Shown one piece after another: positions 1 to 10,065 of a stretch of 64,000 bases of DNA. This DNA is from Burkholderiaceae bacterium. Lineage in GTDB: Bacteria > Pseudomonadota > Gammaproteobacteria > Burkholderiales > Burkholderiaceae_D. Position 1 is the first letter of the stretch; each line of letters opens with the position of its first letter. Under the pieces are notes generated by a model. That model had not been told where the DNA came from, searched no databases, and worked only from the letters and a program-made list of their open reading frames with translations. The stretch covers positions 1 through 64,000 of the forward strand of contig JAGTRJ010000008.1 in assembly GCA_018261755.1 (NCBI GenBank), written 5' to 3'. Position numbers and translations under genes: made by a program.

Positions 1-7
1 GTTAATC

Positions 8-2437
8 ATGCAATTCTCAGAAAACTGGCTGCGTACGATGGTCAATCCGGACATGAGTTCGGACGAACTGGCGCATTTGCTGACGATGTCCGGGCTGGAG
101 GTGGAAGAAACCGAACCGGTCGCGCCGCCCTTTTCAAAAATCGTGGTGGCGAAGGTACTGGATGTGGCCAAGCACCCGAATGCAGATCGCCTGACCGTAT
201 GCCAGGTCGATGCCGGCACGGGCAATATTCTGAACATCGTCTGCGGCGCGCCGAACGTGCGTGCCGGCATGGTCGTGCCGTGCGCACTGGTCGGTGCCGA
301 ATTGCCGCCGGGTGAAGACGGCAAGCCGTTTGCGATCAAGCTGGGCAAACTGCGCGGGGTTGAATCGCAGGGCATGCTGTGCTCGGCGCGCGAACTGAAA
401 CTGTCCGAGGACCATTCTGGCCTGATGGATTTGCCGGCCGATGCACCTGTTGGGCAGAACATCCGCGACTATTGCTCGCTCGACGATCGGAAGATCACGA
501 TCAAGCTGACGCCGAACAAGGCCGATTGCTTGTCGGTGTTGGGCGTGGCGCGCGAAGTGTCGGCGCTGACCGGCACGCCGCTGGCAGTGCCGCCCTGCGC
601 ACCGGTGACGGCGACGATGGCCGAAACCCTGCCGGTGAAAGTACTGGCGACCGATTTATGCGGCCGTTTTTCCGGCCGCGTGATTCGTGGCATCAACGCG
701 AAGGCGGAAACGCCGGACTGGATGAAACAGCGGCTGGAGCGAAGCGGCCAGCGGCCGATATCGGCGTTGGTCGATATCTCCAACTATGTGATGCTCGAAT
801 CCGGTCAGCCGAACCATGTGTACGATCTGGCCAAGGTGCATGGCGGGCTTGAGGTGCGCTGGGGCAAGAAGGGCGAATCGCTGCAGCTGTTGAACGGCAA
901 CACGGTCGAGGTCGATGACTGGGTGGGGGTGATTGCCGACGGCAATGGCGTCGAATCGCTGGCAGGCATCATGGGCGGCGAGCGCACGTCGATCTCGCTT
1001 GATACGACCGACATCTTTCTTGAAGCGGCATTCTGGTTGCCGTCGGCGATTCAGGGGCGCGCACGCCGCTTCAATTTCACTACCGATGCGGCGCACCGCT
1101 TTGAGCGCGGCGTCGATTTCGCCGGTACGGTGAATCAGCTTGAGCGCATGACGGCCCTGATTTTGGAAATTTGTGGCGTTGATGGCCAGACGAAAGTCGG
1201 GCCGGTCGAAGACCAGAAGCTGAATTTGCCGGCGCGCCAGCCGGTGACAATGCGTTCCTCGCGCGCGAACAAGGTGATCGGCGTGCCGTTTACCGACGAG
1301 CAGATCGCGGCGATTTTCACGCGACTGCACCTGCCGTTCACGCAGCAGCCTGGCCTGTTCACGGTCACGCCGCCGTCGTATCGTTTCGACCTTGAAATCG
1401 AAGAGGATTTGATCGAGGAAGTGGCGCGTGTTTACGGTTTCGAAAACATTCCGGAACTGCCGCCGGTGGCGCCGAACGTGATGCGCATCATGCCGGAACG
1501 CGAGCGTTCGCCGTTCCGCGTGCGTCATCAGCTGGCTGATCTCGATTATCAGGAAGTGGTGAATTACAGCTTTGTCGAAGAAAGCTGGGAAGCCGATTTC
1601 GCTTCGAATGCGAATCCGGTGAAACTGTTGAATCCGATCGCCAGCCAGATGAGCGTGATGCGCTCGACCCTGATCGGCAGTCTGGTGGCGAACGTGCGCA
1701 GCAATCTGAATCGCCGCGTCAGCCGTGTGCGCGTATTCGAAGTCGGTGCGGTATTCCTGCGTAACGATATCCGCGAGGATGGCGCGCTGAGCATAGCTGG
1801 CTACGAGCAGCCGAAGCGCGTGGCGGCGCTGGCGTATGGCCCGGCCGTGGATGAGCAATGGGGCGTGCCGAGCCGCAATGTCGATTTCTTCGACGTGAAA
1901 GCCGATCTGGAAGCACTGTTCGCGCCGAAGCTGCTGCGCTTTGCCAAGGCAGAACATCCGGCATTGCATCCGGGGCGCTCTGCCCGGGTGGAGCTTGACG
2001 GCGTGGATATCGGCTTCATCGGCGAATTGCACCCGCGCTGGCAGCAGAAATACGAGTTGCCACTGGCGCCGGTGGTGTTCGAGGTCGATGCCGCAGCGCT
2101 GCAACAGCGCGACGTGCCGCAGTATCGCGAAATTTCGCGCTTCCAGCCGGTGACGCGCGATCTGGCGCTGGTGGTCAAGCAGTCGGTGCCGGCGCAGGAA
2201 CTGCTGGATGCGCTGCATGCGGAGCGTCAGTCGAATGCTGCTTGCCGCTTTGTCCAAGCTGTTGTTTTATTTGACGAATATCGCGGTAAGGGATTGGAAA
2301 ATGACGAAAAAAGTCTTGCTTTCCGCTTTACCTTGCAAGATACTCATGGGACGTTGCAAGACGATACGGTAGACACCGCAATGGCAGCGATGGTTGCCGC
2401 AGCAACTTCCCGTGCTGGTGCCAGGCTGCGCGCCTGA
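8..2437 (+). CDS. pheT: Phenylalanyl-tRNA synthetase beta subunit
   Basis: Charges tRNA-Phe as the beta half of the cytoplasmic alpha2-beta2 synthetase. The 809 residues match the bacterial family length. An OB-fold tRNA-binding region (around residues 40-155, with [11 protein letters not shown]) is followed by the B3/B4 editing region, the B5 domain, the catalytic-like core and a C-terminal FDX-ACB anticodon-binding domain ([15 protein letters not shown]). Start is the ATG seven bases into the window; pheS is expected just upstream, outside it. ihfA follows after 36 bases, the common pheS-pheT-ihfA operon order. Confidence 0.97.
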   Translation: MQFSENWLRTMVNPDMSSDELAHLLTMSGLEVEETEPVAPPFSKIVVAKVLDVAKHPNADRLTVCQVDAGTGNILNIVCGAPNVRAGMVVPCALVGAELPPGEDGKPFAIKLGKLRGVESQGMLCSARELKLSEDHSGLMDLPADAPVGQNIRDYCSLDDRKITIKLTPNKADCLSVLGVAREVSALTGTPLAVPPCAPVTATMAETLPVKVLATDLCGRFSGRVIRGINAKAETPDWMKQRLERSGQRPISALVDISNYVMLESGQPNHVYDLAKVHGGLEVRWGKKGESLQLLNGNTVEVDDWVGVIADGNGVESLAGIMGGERTSISLDTTDIFLEAAFWLPSAIQGRARRFNFTTDAAHRFERGVDFAGTVNQLERMTALILEICGVDGQTKVGPVEDQKLNLPARQPVTMRSSRANKVIGVPFTDEQIAAIFTRLHLPFTQQPGLFTVTPPSYRFDLEIEEDLIEEVARVYGFENIPELPPVAPNVMRIMPERERSPFRVRHQLADLDYQEVVNYSFVEESWEADFASNANPVKLLNPIASQMSVMRSTLIGSLVANVRSNLNRRVSRVRVFEVGAVFLRNDIREDGALSIAGYEQPKRVAALAYGPAVDEQWGVPSRNVDFFDVKADLEALFAPKLLRFAKAEHPALHPGRSARVELDGVDIGFIGELHPRWQQKYELPLAPVVFEVDAAALQQRDVPQYREISRFQPVTRDLALVVKQSVPAQELLDALHAERQSNAACRFVQAVVLFDEYRGKGLENDEKSLAFRFTLQDTHGTLQDDTVDTAMAAMVAAATSRAGARLRA

Positions 2438-2473
2438 GCGCGACTGCAGCGCATCCAAGGGCAGACGACAGGA

Positions 2474-2902
2474 ATGATCGGAAAGAAGGGCATGGATCGG
2501 GTGGAACCCCAAATTTCATCGCCGCTGGCAGATTTTCAGTCAGCGCCGGGCGAACCGAAAGCACGCATGCAGGAAGGCAAGAACTTGCCTACCCTGACCA
2601 AGGCTGAACTGGCCGAGTTGCTGTTCGAACAGGTTGGCCTGAACAAGCGCGAGGCCAAGGATATGGTCGAAACCTTTTTCGACGAAATCCGAGATTGCCT
2701 CAAGCGCGGCGAAGCGGTGAAGCTATCAGGGTTTGGCAATTTCCAGTTGCGCGACAAACCGCAACGGCCCGGGCGCAACCCGCGCACTGGCGAAGCGATT
2801 CCGATCGCGGCGCGGCGTGTGGTCACGTTCCATTCGAGCCAGAAATTGCGGGCGATGGTCGAAGCGCCCGGCAAGACTCCCGACGACCTGACGACCGTGT
2901 GA
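2474..2902 (+). CDS. ihfA: Integration host factor alpha subunit
   Basis: DNA-bending nucleoid protein, partner of IhfB, used in recombination and sigma-54 transcription. The HU/IHF core starts at [10 protein letters not shown] (about residue 41) and carries [18 protein letters not shown], the DNA-contacting beta-arm with its intercalating proline. About 40 extra N-terminal residues precede the core; longer N termini are common in Burkholderiales. The ATG at 2474 follows an AGGA; ATGs at 2492 and 2567 are possible alternatives. It probably shares the pheT transcript with the MerR gene eight bases downstream. Confidence 0.95.
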   Translation: MIGKKGMDRVEPQISSPLADFQSAPGEPKARMQEGKNLPTLTKAELAELLFEQVGLNKREAKDMVETFFDEIRDCLKRGEAVKLSGFGNFQLRDKPQRPGRNPRTGEAIPIAARRVVTFHSSQKLRAMVEAPGKTPDDLTTV

Positions 2903-2910
2903 CCTGAGCC

Positions 2911-3273
2911 ATGAGCGAAAAAGCGAACAAGCAGGAACCGGTGGTGTTGCCGCCTATCCCGGCAAAGCGTTACTTCACGATTGGCGAGGTGAGTGAACTG
3001 TGCGGCGTGAAATCGCATGTGCTGCGCTACTGGGAGCAGGAATTCACGCAGCTCAAGCCGGTCAAGCGGCGCGGCAACCGCCGCTATTATCAGCACCACG
3101 AAGTGCTGCTGATCCGCCGCATCCGCGAACTGTTGTACGAACAGGGATTCACCATCAATGGTGCGCGCAACAAGCTCGATTCGCGCAACGCGATGCCGGA
3201 AGGCATACCCAGCCTGCCGGAACCGGCGGAAATTCGGGCCGAACTGCAGGAAATTCTCGCGTTGCTGCAGTAG
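2911..3273 (+). CDS. MerR-family transcriptional regulator
   Basis: A 120-residue regulator with an N-terminal MerR winged helix-turn-helix (FTIGEVSELCGVKSHVLRYW at about residues 22-41) and a short C-terminal helix instead of a large effector domain. No metal-binding cysteine cluster is visible. It is the MerR gene that normally sits directly after ihfA in beta- and gammaproteobacteria; its target is not known to me. The 253 bases after it hold no recognisable gene; a tRNA-Pro, often found there, is absent. Confidence 0.88.
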   Translation: MSEKANKQEPVVLPPIPAKRYFTIGEVSELCGVKSHVLRYWEQEFTQLKPVKRRGNRRYYQHHEVLLIRRIRELLYEQGFTINGARNKLDSRNAMPEGIPSLPEPAEIRAELQEILALLQ

Positions 3274-3526
3274 ATTCGGCGCCGCTGCATGTTACGGCAG
3301 CGCACCGGCACGGCAGCGTATATCGCAAATCGGTCGCTGTGCCAGAAATCCCCAGCGCCTTGAAATACTCCGCACGATATATTTTCCGCACGGCCGAGCG
3401 CCAGTGGCGACAAGAACAACAAATCCGCCATTCGGCGGCAAAATATCGTACAGTTCAGATTTACGAAATGCCTGCTACGGCCGATTGTGCATCGCGGCTG
3501 CGCGCTTCGGGTAAAATCAATCCATC

Positions 3527-4264
3527 ATGCGTATTCTCATCAGCAACGACGACGGCTATCTGGCGCCGGGCATCATCGCGTTAACCGAATCGCTGGCGGC
3601 GATTGCGGAAGTGGTTGTGGTCGCGCCGGACAGCAACCGTTCCGCGTCTTCCAATTCACTGACGCTGGAGCGTCCGCTTTTTGTGATCAAGGCCCAGGAC
3701 AACGTGTATCACGTCAATGGCACGCCATCGGATTGCGTGCATATTGCGCTGACCGGGCTGTTGCCGTGGAAGCCTGATCTGGTGGTGTCCGGCATCAACC
3801 AGGGCCAGAACATGGGCGACGATACGCTGTACTCCGGCACGGTGGCGGCGGCGACCGAGGGCTATCTGTTTGGCATCCCGTCGTTCGCTTTTTCGCAGGT
3901 CGAAAAGGGCTGGCGCGAGGTGAAGGCGGCGGCGCAGGTTGCGCGTGAAATTGTGCAGCGCAGTTTCGACGACATGCCGCGCCCATTTCTGCTGAACGTG
4001 AACATCCCGAACCGTCCGCATGGCGAACTGAATGGCATCCTCGCCACGCGGCTGGGCAAGCGTCACCAGTCCGAGGGCGTGATCAAGATGCTCGACCCGC
4101 ATGGTCGCGAAATGTACTGGATTGGTCCGGCAGGCGGCGCGAAGGATGGCAGCGAAGGCACCGATTTCCACGCGATTGAAAACGGTTATGTATCGGTGAC
4201 GCCGCTGCAACTCGATCTGACGCAGCGGACTCACATCGAAACGCTGAAAAAAGGACTCACATGA
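3527..4264 (+). CDS. surE: 5'/3'-nucleotidase SurE
   Basis: Metal-dependent nucleoside monophosphate phosphatase of stationary-phase survival. The N-terminal [12 protein letters not shown] holds the paired aspartates of the metal site, and [12 protein letters not shown] lies around residue 90. At 245 aa it has family length. It opens the surE-pcm-nlpD-rpoS cluster; its stop overlaps the start of pcm by four bases (ATGA), which suggests translational coupling. Confidence 0.97.
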   Translation: MRILISNDDGYLAPGIIALTESLAAIAEVVVVAPDSNRSASSNSLTLERPLFVIKAQDNVYHVNGTPSDCVHIALTGLLPWKPDLVVSGINQGQNMGDDTLYSGTVAAATEGYLFGIPSFAFSQVEKGWREVKAAAQVAREIVQRSFDDMPRPFLLNVNIPNRPHGELNGILATRLGKRHQSEGVIKMLDPHGREMYWIGPAGGAKDGSEGTDFHAIENGYVSVTPLQLDLTQRTHIETLKKGLT

Positions 4265-5130
4265 CCACGAAGAAGACCAGGCAATTTCCATTGCCGCTGT
4301 CTTCGGTGGTCGATCCCTCGTCCAAAGGGCGGCGTGCCGGCATTGACCGGCTCACGCCGCAAACCGCCAGCCGCAATGCGGCGCAACATCATCAGCACAA
4401 TTCGCCGAAGCCGACGCTGCCATCGGCGCTGCGCACGCGCGCGCCGGCAGCCACGTCAGCCGGCACATCAGTCGCCAGGCCGGCGATGCTGGTGTCGAAT
4501 GCGGTGCGCCGCGCGATGGTCGATCGGCTGGTGGCACAAGGTATCCGCGATGAAAAGGTGCTGGCAGCGATGGATGCCGCGCCGCGCCATCTGTTTGTAG
4601 AACCTGCGCTGGCGAGCCAGGCATATATCGACGCTTCGCTGCCGATCGGCCATCACCAGACTATTTCTCAGCCGTACATCGTGGCACGGATGATCGAAAT
4701 CCTGCGCGACAACCGTCATGGCGGCAAGCTGGACAAGGTGCTGGAAATCGGCACTGGCTGCGGCTATCAGGCGCTGGTGCTGTCGATGGTGGCGAAGGAA
4801 GTGTATTCGATCGAGCGGATCAAGGGCTTGCACGAACTGGCGAAAAACCGCCTGCGGCCGTTGCTGGTGCCGAACATTCGCTTGCATTACGGCGATGGCA
4901 TGCTGGGATTGCCCCAAGCGGCGCCATTTGATGGCATCATTCTGGCTGCGGCTGGAATGGAAGTACCGGATGCCCTGCTCAAGCAACTGGCGGTCGGTGG
5001 CAGGCTGATTGCACCGGTGGGCGGCGAGCGGCAGGCGCTGGCGCTGATCGAACGCACCGGCCCGTCGTCATGGAGCAGGACTGCGCTGGAAGAGTGTCAT
5101 TTTGTGCCGTTGCGCAAAGGCGTGACGTGA
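4261..5130 (+). CDS. pcm: Protein-L-isoaspartate O-methyltransferase
   Basis: Methylates isoaspartyl residues of aged proteins using S-adenosylmethionine. Motif [17 protein letters not shown] (about residue 160) binds SAM, and [17 protein letters not shown] is the conserved PCMT region. The protein is about 80 residues longer at the N terminus than E. coli Pcm, and that part is low-complexity and basic. An internal ATG at 4486 ([12 protein letters not shown]) would give family length, but the start that overlaps surE is favoured by coupling. Confidence 0.94.
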   Translation: MTTKKTRQFPLPLSSVVDPSSKGRRAGIDRLTPQTASRNAAQHHQHNSPKPTLPSALRTRAPAATSAGTSVARPAMLVSNAVRRAMVDRLVAQGIRDEKVLAAMDAAPRHLFVEPALASQAYIDASLPIGHHQTISQPYIVARMIEILRDNRHGGKLDKVLEIGTGCGYQALVLSMVAKEVYSIERIKGLHELAKNRLRPLLVPNIRLHYGDGMLGLPQAAPFDGIILAAAGMEVPDALLKQLAVGGRLIAPVGGERQALALIERTGPSSWSRTALEECHFVPLRKGVT

Positions 5131-5162
5131 AGCATGTGCGGCATTCTGGAAACGGGAACCGA

Positions 5163-6155
5163 ATGAAAATGGAAATGAATCGATTGATGCGGTTGATAAT
5201 GCCACTCATCATGGTGGCAGGTTTGATTGCCGGCTGCAGCACGTCGCCGCGCACGCCGGCGCCGGTGGTCGAGCGCACGGTGTCTGCGCCGCGGGTGGCG
5301 CCGACCGGTTATTACATCGTGCAAAGGGGCGATACGCTGAACCGGATTGCGCACCGGCATGGGCAGCGCTTGCACGATCTGGTCGAGTGGAACAAGTTGA
5401 CGAATCCGAATGACATCAAGGTGGGCCAGATGTTGCGCGTGCAGCGCAACGCCGCGCCTGTGGCCGGTACGCCGGTTGCAGCCCGGCCGGCTAATGCGCA
5501 GACCGACGGCGCTTCGTCGAGCCGTACCGAAGTCAGGCCGCTGGGCGCTCCTGCCGCCGCCGGTGCTGGCGTGAACAAGACCGGTCCGCGCGGCGAAAAG
5601 CAGCCGTATTCCGATCAGGCGCTGGCTTCGGCGAAAAAGCCGGGGGCCGCGCCGGCCGCGCCGGTGGCTCCAGCCGCTGCGGTTGCGGCGACACCAGCCA
5701 AACCGGTACCGATTACCGAAGCATCGCGGGAAACCGAAGTCAAACCACCGGTGCCGACAGTGGCCGATACCACGCTGGCCACCAGAACCGAGGATGGCAT
5801 CGCGTGGATGTGGCCGTCCGATGGCCGCATCCTGGCGACCTTCCAGGGCAAGAGCAAGGGCATCGACATCGGCGGCAGAAGCGGGCAGAAAGTCGTGGCC
5901 GCGGCTGACGGCAAGGTGCGTTACGTTGGCGCATTGCGCGGTTACGGCAATCTGGCAATCGTGATGCATAACGACAATCTGCAATCGGTCTATGCGCACA
6001 ATCACAAAGTTCTGGTGAAGGAAGGCCAGGCGGTGACACGCGGCCAGCCGATCGCCGAGATGGGCAACACCGACAGCGAGATGGTCAAGCTGCACTTCGA
6101 GGTGCGCCGCCAGGGCAAGCCGGTCGATCCGGCACGTTACTTACCGGTGCGCTGA
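5163..6155 (+). CDS. nlpD: NlpD lipoprotein: LysM plus degenerate LytM domain, amidase activator
   Basis: Outer-membrane lipoprotein expected to activate a cell-separation amidase such as AmiC. The start chosen puts a signal peptide with lipobox LIAGC at residues 17-21; an open frame upstream to 5070 overlaps pcm and would bury it. A LysM domain (YYIVQRGDTLNRIAHRHG) precedes an Ala/Pro-rich linker and a C-terminal M23/LytM fold. The zinc ligands are missing: SKGIDIGG lacks the His before the Asp, and VKLHFE replaces HLHFE. That fits a non-catalytic activator as in E. coli NlpD. rpoS starts three bases after the stop, and an rpoS promoter inside nlpD would be normal. Confidence 0.93.
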   Translation: MKMEMNRLMRLIMPLIMVAGLIAGCSTSPRTPAPVVERTVSAPRVAPTGYYIVQRGDTLNRIAHRHGQRLHDLVEWNKLTNPNDIKVGQMLRVQRNAAPVAGTPVAARPANAQTDGASSSRTEVRPLGAPAAAGAGVNKTGPRGEKQPYSDQALASAKKPGAAPAAPVAPAAAVAATPAKPVPITEASRETEVKPPVPTVADTTLATRTEDGIAWMWPSDGRILATFQGKSKGIDIGGRSGQKVVAAADGKVRYVGALRGYGNLAIVMHNDNLQSVYAHNHKVLVKEGQAVTRGQPIAEMGNTDSEMVKLHFEVRRQGKPVDPARYLPVR

Positions 6156-6158
6156 CGC

Positions 6159-7130
6159 ATGACGCGCAGGAACGATACGCCCTTGCACGACGAGGACGAA
6201 TCCGGCGACTTCGACGCGCGCCCGGAAATGGAGGGCATGCGTGACGACGCGGATGAACAGGATGCGGGCGAGGGGCTGAAATCGGCGTTGGCATCGGAGA
6301 TGTCGAACGATGCGACGCAGCAATACCTGAACCGCATCGGCGCACATCCGCTGCTGTCGGCCGAGGAAGAAGTGCGCATCGCGACGCTGGCGCGGCAGGG
6401 CGATTTTGCCGCGCGGCAGAAAATGATCGAAAGCAACCTGCGGCTGGTGGTGTCGATTGCGAAGCACCATGTCAACCGTGGCGTGGCGCTGTTGGACATG
6501 ATTGAAGAGGGCAACCTCGGCCTGATGCGCGCGATCGAGAAATTCGATCCGCAACGCGGTTTCCGTTTCTCGACTTACGCCACCTGGTGGATCCGCCAGT
6601 CGATCGAACACGCGATCATGAGCCAGGGGCGCACCGTGCGCCTGCCGGTACACATCATGCGCGAATTGAACCAGATTCTGCGCGCCAGATACCACCTCGA
6701 ATCGCGCAGCGGCGCCGACGTCACGGTCGAAGACATCGCGTATCTGGTCAACAAGCCGCTAGATCAGGTGAAGGATATCCTGTCGCTGGCCGAACAGCCG
6801 CTGTCGCTGGATGCGCCGCTGGCGGGCGACCAGCAGGCCAGCCTGGCGGACATCCTCGCCGGCGAAGATGAACATGGGCCCGATTCGATTGCACAGCAGC
6901 AGCAGATGGCGGTGCTATTGCGCGAGTGGATGGGCAAGCTGAACGACAAGCAGCGCCATGTGATCATGCGCCGCTTCGGGCTGGACAATGACGACGCGGT
7001 CACGCTCGACGTGCTGGCCGAGGAAATGGGCGTCACGCGCGAACGGGTGCGCCAGATCCAGCAGGATGCGCTGATCCGGCTCAAGCGCACGCTGGTGGCG
7101 CACGGCGTCAGGAAAGATCAATTGCTGTAA
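6159..7130 (+). CDS. rpoS: RNA polymerase sigma factor RpoS
   Basis: Stationary-phase/general-stress sigma factor of the sigma-70 family, 323 aa. Region 1.2 ([19 protein letters not shown]), region 2 ([45 protein letters not shown]), region 3 and region 4 ([20 protein letters not shown]) are all intact. The start lies three bases after nlpD, the syntenic position. The acidic N-terminal 45 residues vary among RpoS proteins. Confidence 0.96.
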   Translation: MTRRNDTPLHDEDESGDFDARPEMEGMRDDADEQDAGEGLKSALASEMSNDATQQYLNRIGAHPLLSAEEEVRIATLARQGDFAARQKMIESNLRLVVSIAKHHVNRGVALLDMIEEGNLGLMRAIEKFDPQRGFRFSTYATWWIRQSIEHAIMSQGRTVRLPVHIMRELNQILRARYHLESRSGADVTVEDIAYLVNKPLDQVKDILSLAEQPLSLDAPLAGDQQASLADILAGEDEHGPDSIAQQQQMAVLLREWMGKLNDKQRHVIMRRFGLDNDDAVTLDVLAEEMGVTRERVRQIQQDALIRLKRTLVAHGVRKDQLL

Positions 7131-7179
7131 CCCGCCGCAACGCGCCTTCCTGCTGCGCGGCCTTCAAACCAACCACTCC

Positions 7180-8520
7180 ATGCAACACCATATCATTGAC
7201 ATTCATTCCCTCGACATCGAAGCACGCGGCGTCGGGCATCTGACCAACGAAGACGGCACGCCCGGCAAGGTGATTTTCGTCGAGGGCGCGCTGCCCGGCG
7301 AGCGCGTGACCTGCCAGCCGCTGAAGGCAAAAAAGAACTGGGAAACGGCGCAAATGGTCGAGCTGCACCGCGAATCGCCGTTGCGCGTGAGGCCAAAGTG
7401 CGTGTATTTCGGTCTGTGCGGCGGCTGTTCGATGCAGCACATCGAGGCGGCGGCGCAGGTCGCGCTCAAGCAGCGCGTGCTGGAAGACAATCTGTGGCAC
7501 ATCGGCCGCGTGAAACCGGAAATGCTGCTGCGCCCGATTCAAGGGCCAAGCTGGGGCTACCGCTACCGCGCACGGCTGTCGGTGAACTACGTGCCGAAAA
7601 AGGGCGGCATCCTGGTCGGTTTCCACGAAAAGAAATCGCGCTACATCACCGACATGCAAAGCTGCGAAATCCTGCCGCCGAACGTGTCCGCCCTGCTGGT
7701 GCCGCTGCGCCGGCTGATCGAAGCGCTATCGATCGTGCGCCAGATGCCGCAGATCGAAGTTGCGCTGGGCGAGGGCGAGCAGGGGCTGCTGACCGCGCTG
7801 GTGCTGCGCATCATGGCGCCGCTGACCGAGGCAGACGAGGCGCTGCTGAAGGCGTTTGCGGATGAACATCGCATCCAGTGGTGGCTGCAGCCGAAAGGGC
7901 CGGATACTGCGTATCAGTTCTACCCGGAGCAGCAGCAGTTGCACTACACGCTGCCGGAGTTCGGCATCAGAATGCCGTTCAAGCCGACCGATTTCACCCA
8001 GGTCAATCACCAGATCAACCGCGTGCTGGTGGCGCGCGCATTGCGCTTGCTGGATGTGCAGCCGCACGAGCGCATCGCCGACCTGTTTTGCGGGCTGGGC
8101 AACTTCACGCTGCCGCTGGCGACGCAGGCGCGGGAAGTGGTCGGGATTGAAGGCAGCGCGGCGCTGACGCAGCGGGCGCTCGATAACGCGCGCGAGAACG
8201 GGCTGGATGGCAAGACTTCATTTGCCACGCGCAACCTGTTCGAAGTGAGCACCGACGATTTCATCCAGCTTGGCAAGTTTGACCGGATGCTGATCGACCC
8301 GCCACGCGATGGCGCGCAGGCGGTGTGCCAGGCGATGGTTGGGCTGGGCGAACTGCGGCCGCAGCGCATCGTGTACGTATCGTGCAGCCCATCCACGCTG
8401 GCGCGCGATGCCGGCATTCTGGTGAACGAAGCCGGTTACGCGCTCAGGCACGCCGGCGTGGTCAACATGTTCCCGCACACGTCGCATGTCGAATCGATTG
8501 CGGTGTTCGAACAGGTGTGA
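7180..8520 (+). CDS. rlmD: 23S rRNA (uracil-1939-C5)-methyltransferase RlmD
   Basis: SAM-dependent RNA m5U methyltransferase. An N-terminal TRAM domain is followed by the iron-sulfur cysteines ([14 protein letters not shown], plus Cys in MQSCEILP). The SAM site is [15 protein letters not shown], and the catalytic cysteine is in [14 protein letters not shown]. Length 446 aa is typical. It lies 49 bases after rpoS and may be co-transcribed with it. Confidence 0.95.
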   Translation: MQHHIIDIHSLDIEARGVGHLTNEDGTPGKVIFVEGALPGERVTCQPLKAKKNWETAQMVELHRESPLRVRPKCVYFGLCGGCSMQHIEAAAQVALKQRVLEDNLWHIGRVKPEMLLRPIQGPSWGYRYRARLSVNYVPKKGGILVGFHEKKSRYITDMQSCEILPPNVSALLVPLRRLIEALSIVRQMPQIEVALGEGEQGLLTALVLRIMAPLTEADEALLKAFADEHRIQWWLQPKGPDTAYQFYPEQQQLHYTLPEFGIRMPFKPTDFTQVNHQINRVLVARALRLLDVQPHERIADLFCGLGNFTLPLATQAREVVGIEGSAALTQRALDNARENGLDGKTSFATRNLFEVSTDDFIQLGKFDRMLIDPPRDGAQAVCQAMVGLGELRPQRIVYVSCSPSTLARDAGILVNEAGYALRHAGVVNMFPHTSHVESIAVFEQV

Positions 8521-8556
8521 TAACGGAAACGGAACGACAGCCTGATGGAAAATGAT

Positions 8557-8680
8557 GGGGGTATATATTAAAAACAGTGCGCTTGGCCACATATTTAGTG
8601 GTTGTTTTTAAATACTGGAGTGAGTATATTTTTGGAGCTAATTGACCCAAAATGCGGTTCTGGTCAGTTATTTTGGCCGG
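8557..8680. repeat. Intergenic repeat, copy A, with dyad hairpin
   Basis: This roughly 120-base stretch in the 317-base gap between rlmD and msrB is clearly related to 18727-18846. Shared blocks in order are GGGGTATAT, GGCCACAT, TGTTTT-AAATACTGG, GAGTATATTTTT and ATTGACCCAAA, then GGTCAGTTATTTT. TGACC and GGTCA form an inverted repeat. No open frame is conserved between the copies, so it is probably a non-coding dispersed element or shared regulatory region. Confidence 0.7.
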
Positions 8681-8837
8681 TGGCGGTCAAACGGGCTGGC
8701 TGAAGTGCCGGCAGGCGTGGCCGCGGCACCCGCGCGCAGGAAGCGGCGCGAAGGAGTACAATTCATTTCCTCGATGGGCGCCGCTTCAGAGCGGACGGCG
8801 AGCCTGACCGCAGGTGGTTCTTGATAAGAGATGCAAC

Positions 8838-9257
8838 ATGACGACAAGCAAGGTCAAGAAGACTGATGCCGAATGGCAGCAGATTCTGAAAACGATGGAG
8901 TACGAGGTTACCCGCAACTCCGCCACCGAGCCGGCTTTCACCGGCCGCTATTGGGATCATCACGAACCGGGCATTTACCGCTGCGTTTGCTGCGGCACGC
9001 CGCTGTTTTCGTCCGATGCGAAGTTCGATTCCGGTTGCGGCTGGCCAAGCTATTTCGAGCCAATCAATCCGGAAAATGTGGGCGAGCGGCTCGATTTTTC
9101 GCTCAACATGATCCGCACCGAGATATTTTGCAATGTGTGCGATGCTCACCTCGGCCATGTGTTCAATGATGGTCCGCCGCCCACGGGCAAGCGCTATTGC
9201 CTCAATTCCGCCGCGCTGCGTTTCGAGCCGCAGCCGAAAGACAACCAGCACAAATAA
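8838..9257 (+). CDS. msrB: Peptide-methionine (R)-S-oxide reductase MsrB
   Basis: Reduces methionine-R-sulfoxide in proteins. Zinc-binding CVCC and CNVC pairs are present (CVCCGTPLF near residue 49, [12 protein letters not shown] near 98), as is the FDSGCGWPS motif. The catalytic cysteine is in [11 protein letters not shown]. The ATG at 8838 gives 139 aa, family length; an in-frame ATG at 8814 would add eight residues. yciB follows three bases after the stop, so the pair is probably an operon. Confidence 0.96.
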   Translation: MTTSKVKKTDAEWQQILKTMEYEVTRNSATEPAFTGRYWDHHEPGIYRCVCCGTPLFSSDAKFDSGCGWPSYFEPINPENVGERLDFSLNMIRTEIFCNVCDAHLGHVFNDGPPPTGKRYCLNSAALRFEPQPKDNQHK

Positions 9258-9260
9258 ACG

Positions 9261-9887
9261 ATGAAATTTCTGTTCGATCTGTTTCCGGTCATCCTGTTTT
9301 TCGGCATTTTCAAATGGGCGGAAGGCAATGCCGCTGCCGCGCAATCGCTGGTCGGCCAGACGCTGTCCGGCTTCGTTTCTGGCACGGTCACGCCGGAGCA
9401 GGCGCCGATTCTGCTGGCAACCGCGTTCGCCATCATCGCGACTATCGGGCAGATTGCCTACCTGTTGCTCAAGCGCAGGAAAATCGACCCGACGCTGTGG
9501 CTGTCGCTGGCGGTGATAGTCGTCTTTGGCGGCATGACCATCTATTTCAACAGCGAAGAGTTCATCAAGTGGAAACCGACCGTGCTGTACTGGTGCTTTG
9601 CCATCGGCTTGTTGGTTAGCCATGCACTGATCGGCAAGAACCTGATCCGTTCGATGATGCAGTCGCAAATCAGCCTGCCCGATGCTGTTTGGGGCCGGCT
9701 CAATTTCGCCTGGGTCATCTTTTTTGCGCTGATGGGGCTGCTCAACCTTTACGTTGCCTTCTGGGGCAATTTTTCCACCGCGACCTGGGTTAATTTCAAG
9801 CTGTTCGGCGGCATGGGGCTGCTGTTCCTGTTCGTGCTCGCGCAAAGCGTTTTCCTCTCCAAATACGTTAACGACACCGCTTCCTGA
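9261..9887 (+). CDS. yciB: Inner-membrane septation protein A (YciB/IspZ family)
   Basis: Polytopic inner-membrane protein of 208 aa, linked to septation and cell envelope integrity. It begins [20 protein letters not shown], the family signature, and has about five hydrophobic segments. The GKNLIRSMM and [12 protein letters not shown] motifs are conserved in YciB. It sits three bases after msrB. No BolA or peptidyl-prolyl isomerase gene, often found nearby, follows here. Confidence 0.94.
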   Translation: MKFLFDLFPVILFFGIFKWAEGNAAAAQSLVGQTLSGFVSGTVTPEQAPILLATAFAIIATIGQIAYLLLKRRKIDPTLWLSLAVIVVFGGMTIYFNSEEFIKWKPTVLYWCFAIGLLVSHALIGKNLIRSMMQSQISLPDAVWGRLNFAWVIFFALMGLLNLYVAFWGNFSTATWVNFKLFGGMGLLFLFVLAQSVFLSKYVNDTAS

Positions 9888-10020
9888 AACAAGTGGAGAG
9901 GGCGCCTGCAGACAGCAGGCGTTCGTCGTAGAATGTATCCATTGACAAATTGATGTAGTTTGCAAATTGGTAACCCTGTTTCGCAAACCGCAGCCGGGTT
10001 GCCTTCCGATAGTTGACAAT

Positions 10021-10042
10021 CACGCCACCCAAAAGGGGCGTG
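10021..10042. promoter_or_regulatory. Inverted repeat in the acs leader
   Basis: CACGCC and GGCGTG form a six-base perfect stem with a ten-base spacer, ending about ten bases before the acs ribosome-binding site (GGAG at 10053-10056). It could be an operator or a leader hairpin. Nothing else in the 178-base yciB-acs gap is recognisable. Confidence 0.3.
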
Positions 10043-10065
10043 TCTTACCATTGGAGAAACCAACA

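Noticed and set aside
656-2257. Long antisense open frame inside pheT
   Set aside because: His/Arg-rich composition typical of the reverse strand of a GC-rich gene; pheT itself is intact and conserved.
3274-3526. tRNA-Pro after the MerR gene
   Set aside because: Betaproteobacteria often have one there, but no cloverleaf or T-arm motif is visible in this gap.
5097-6095. Long antisense frame inside nlpD
   Set aside because: Shadow of the Ala/Pro-rich nlpD coding sequence, no ribosome-binding site or domain.
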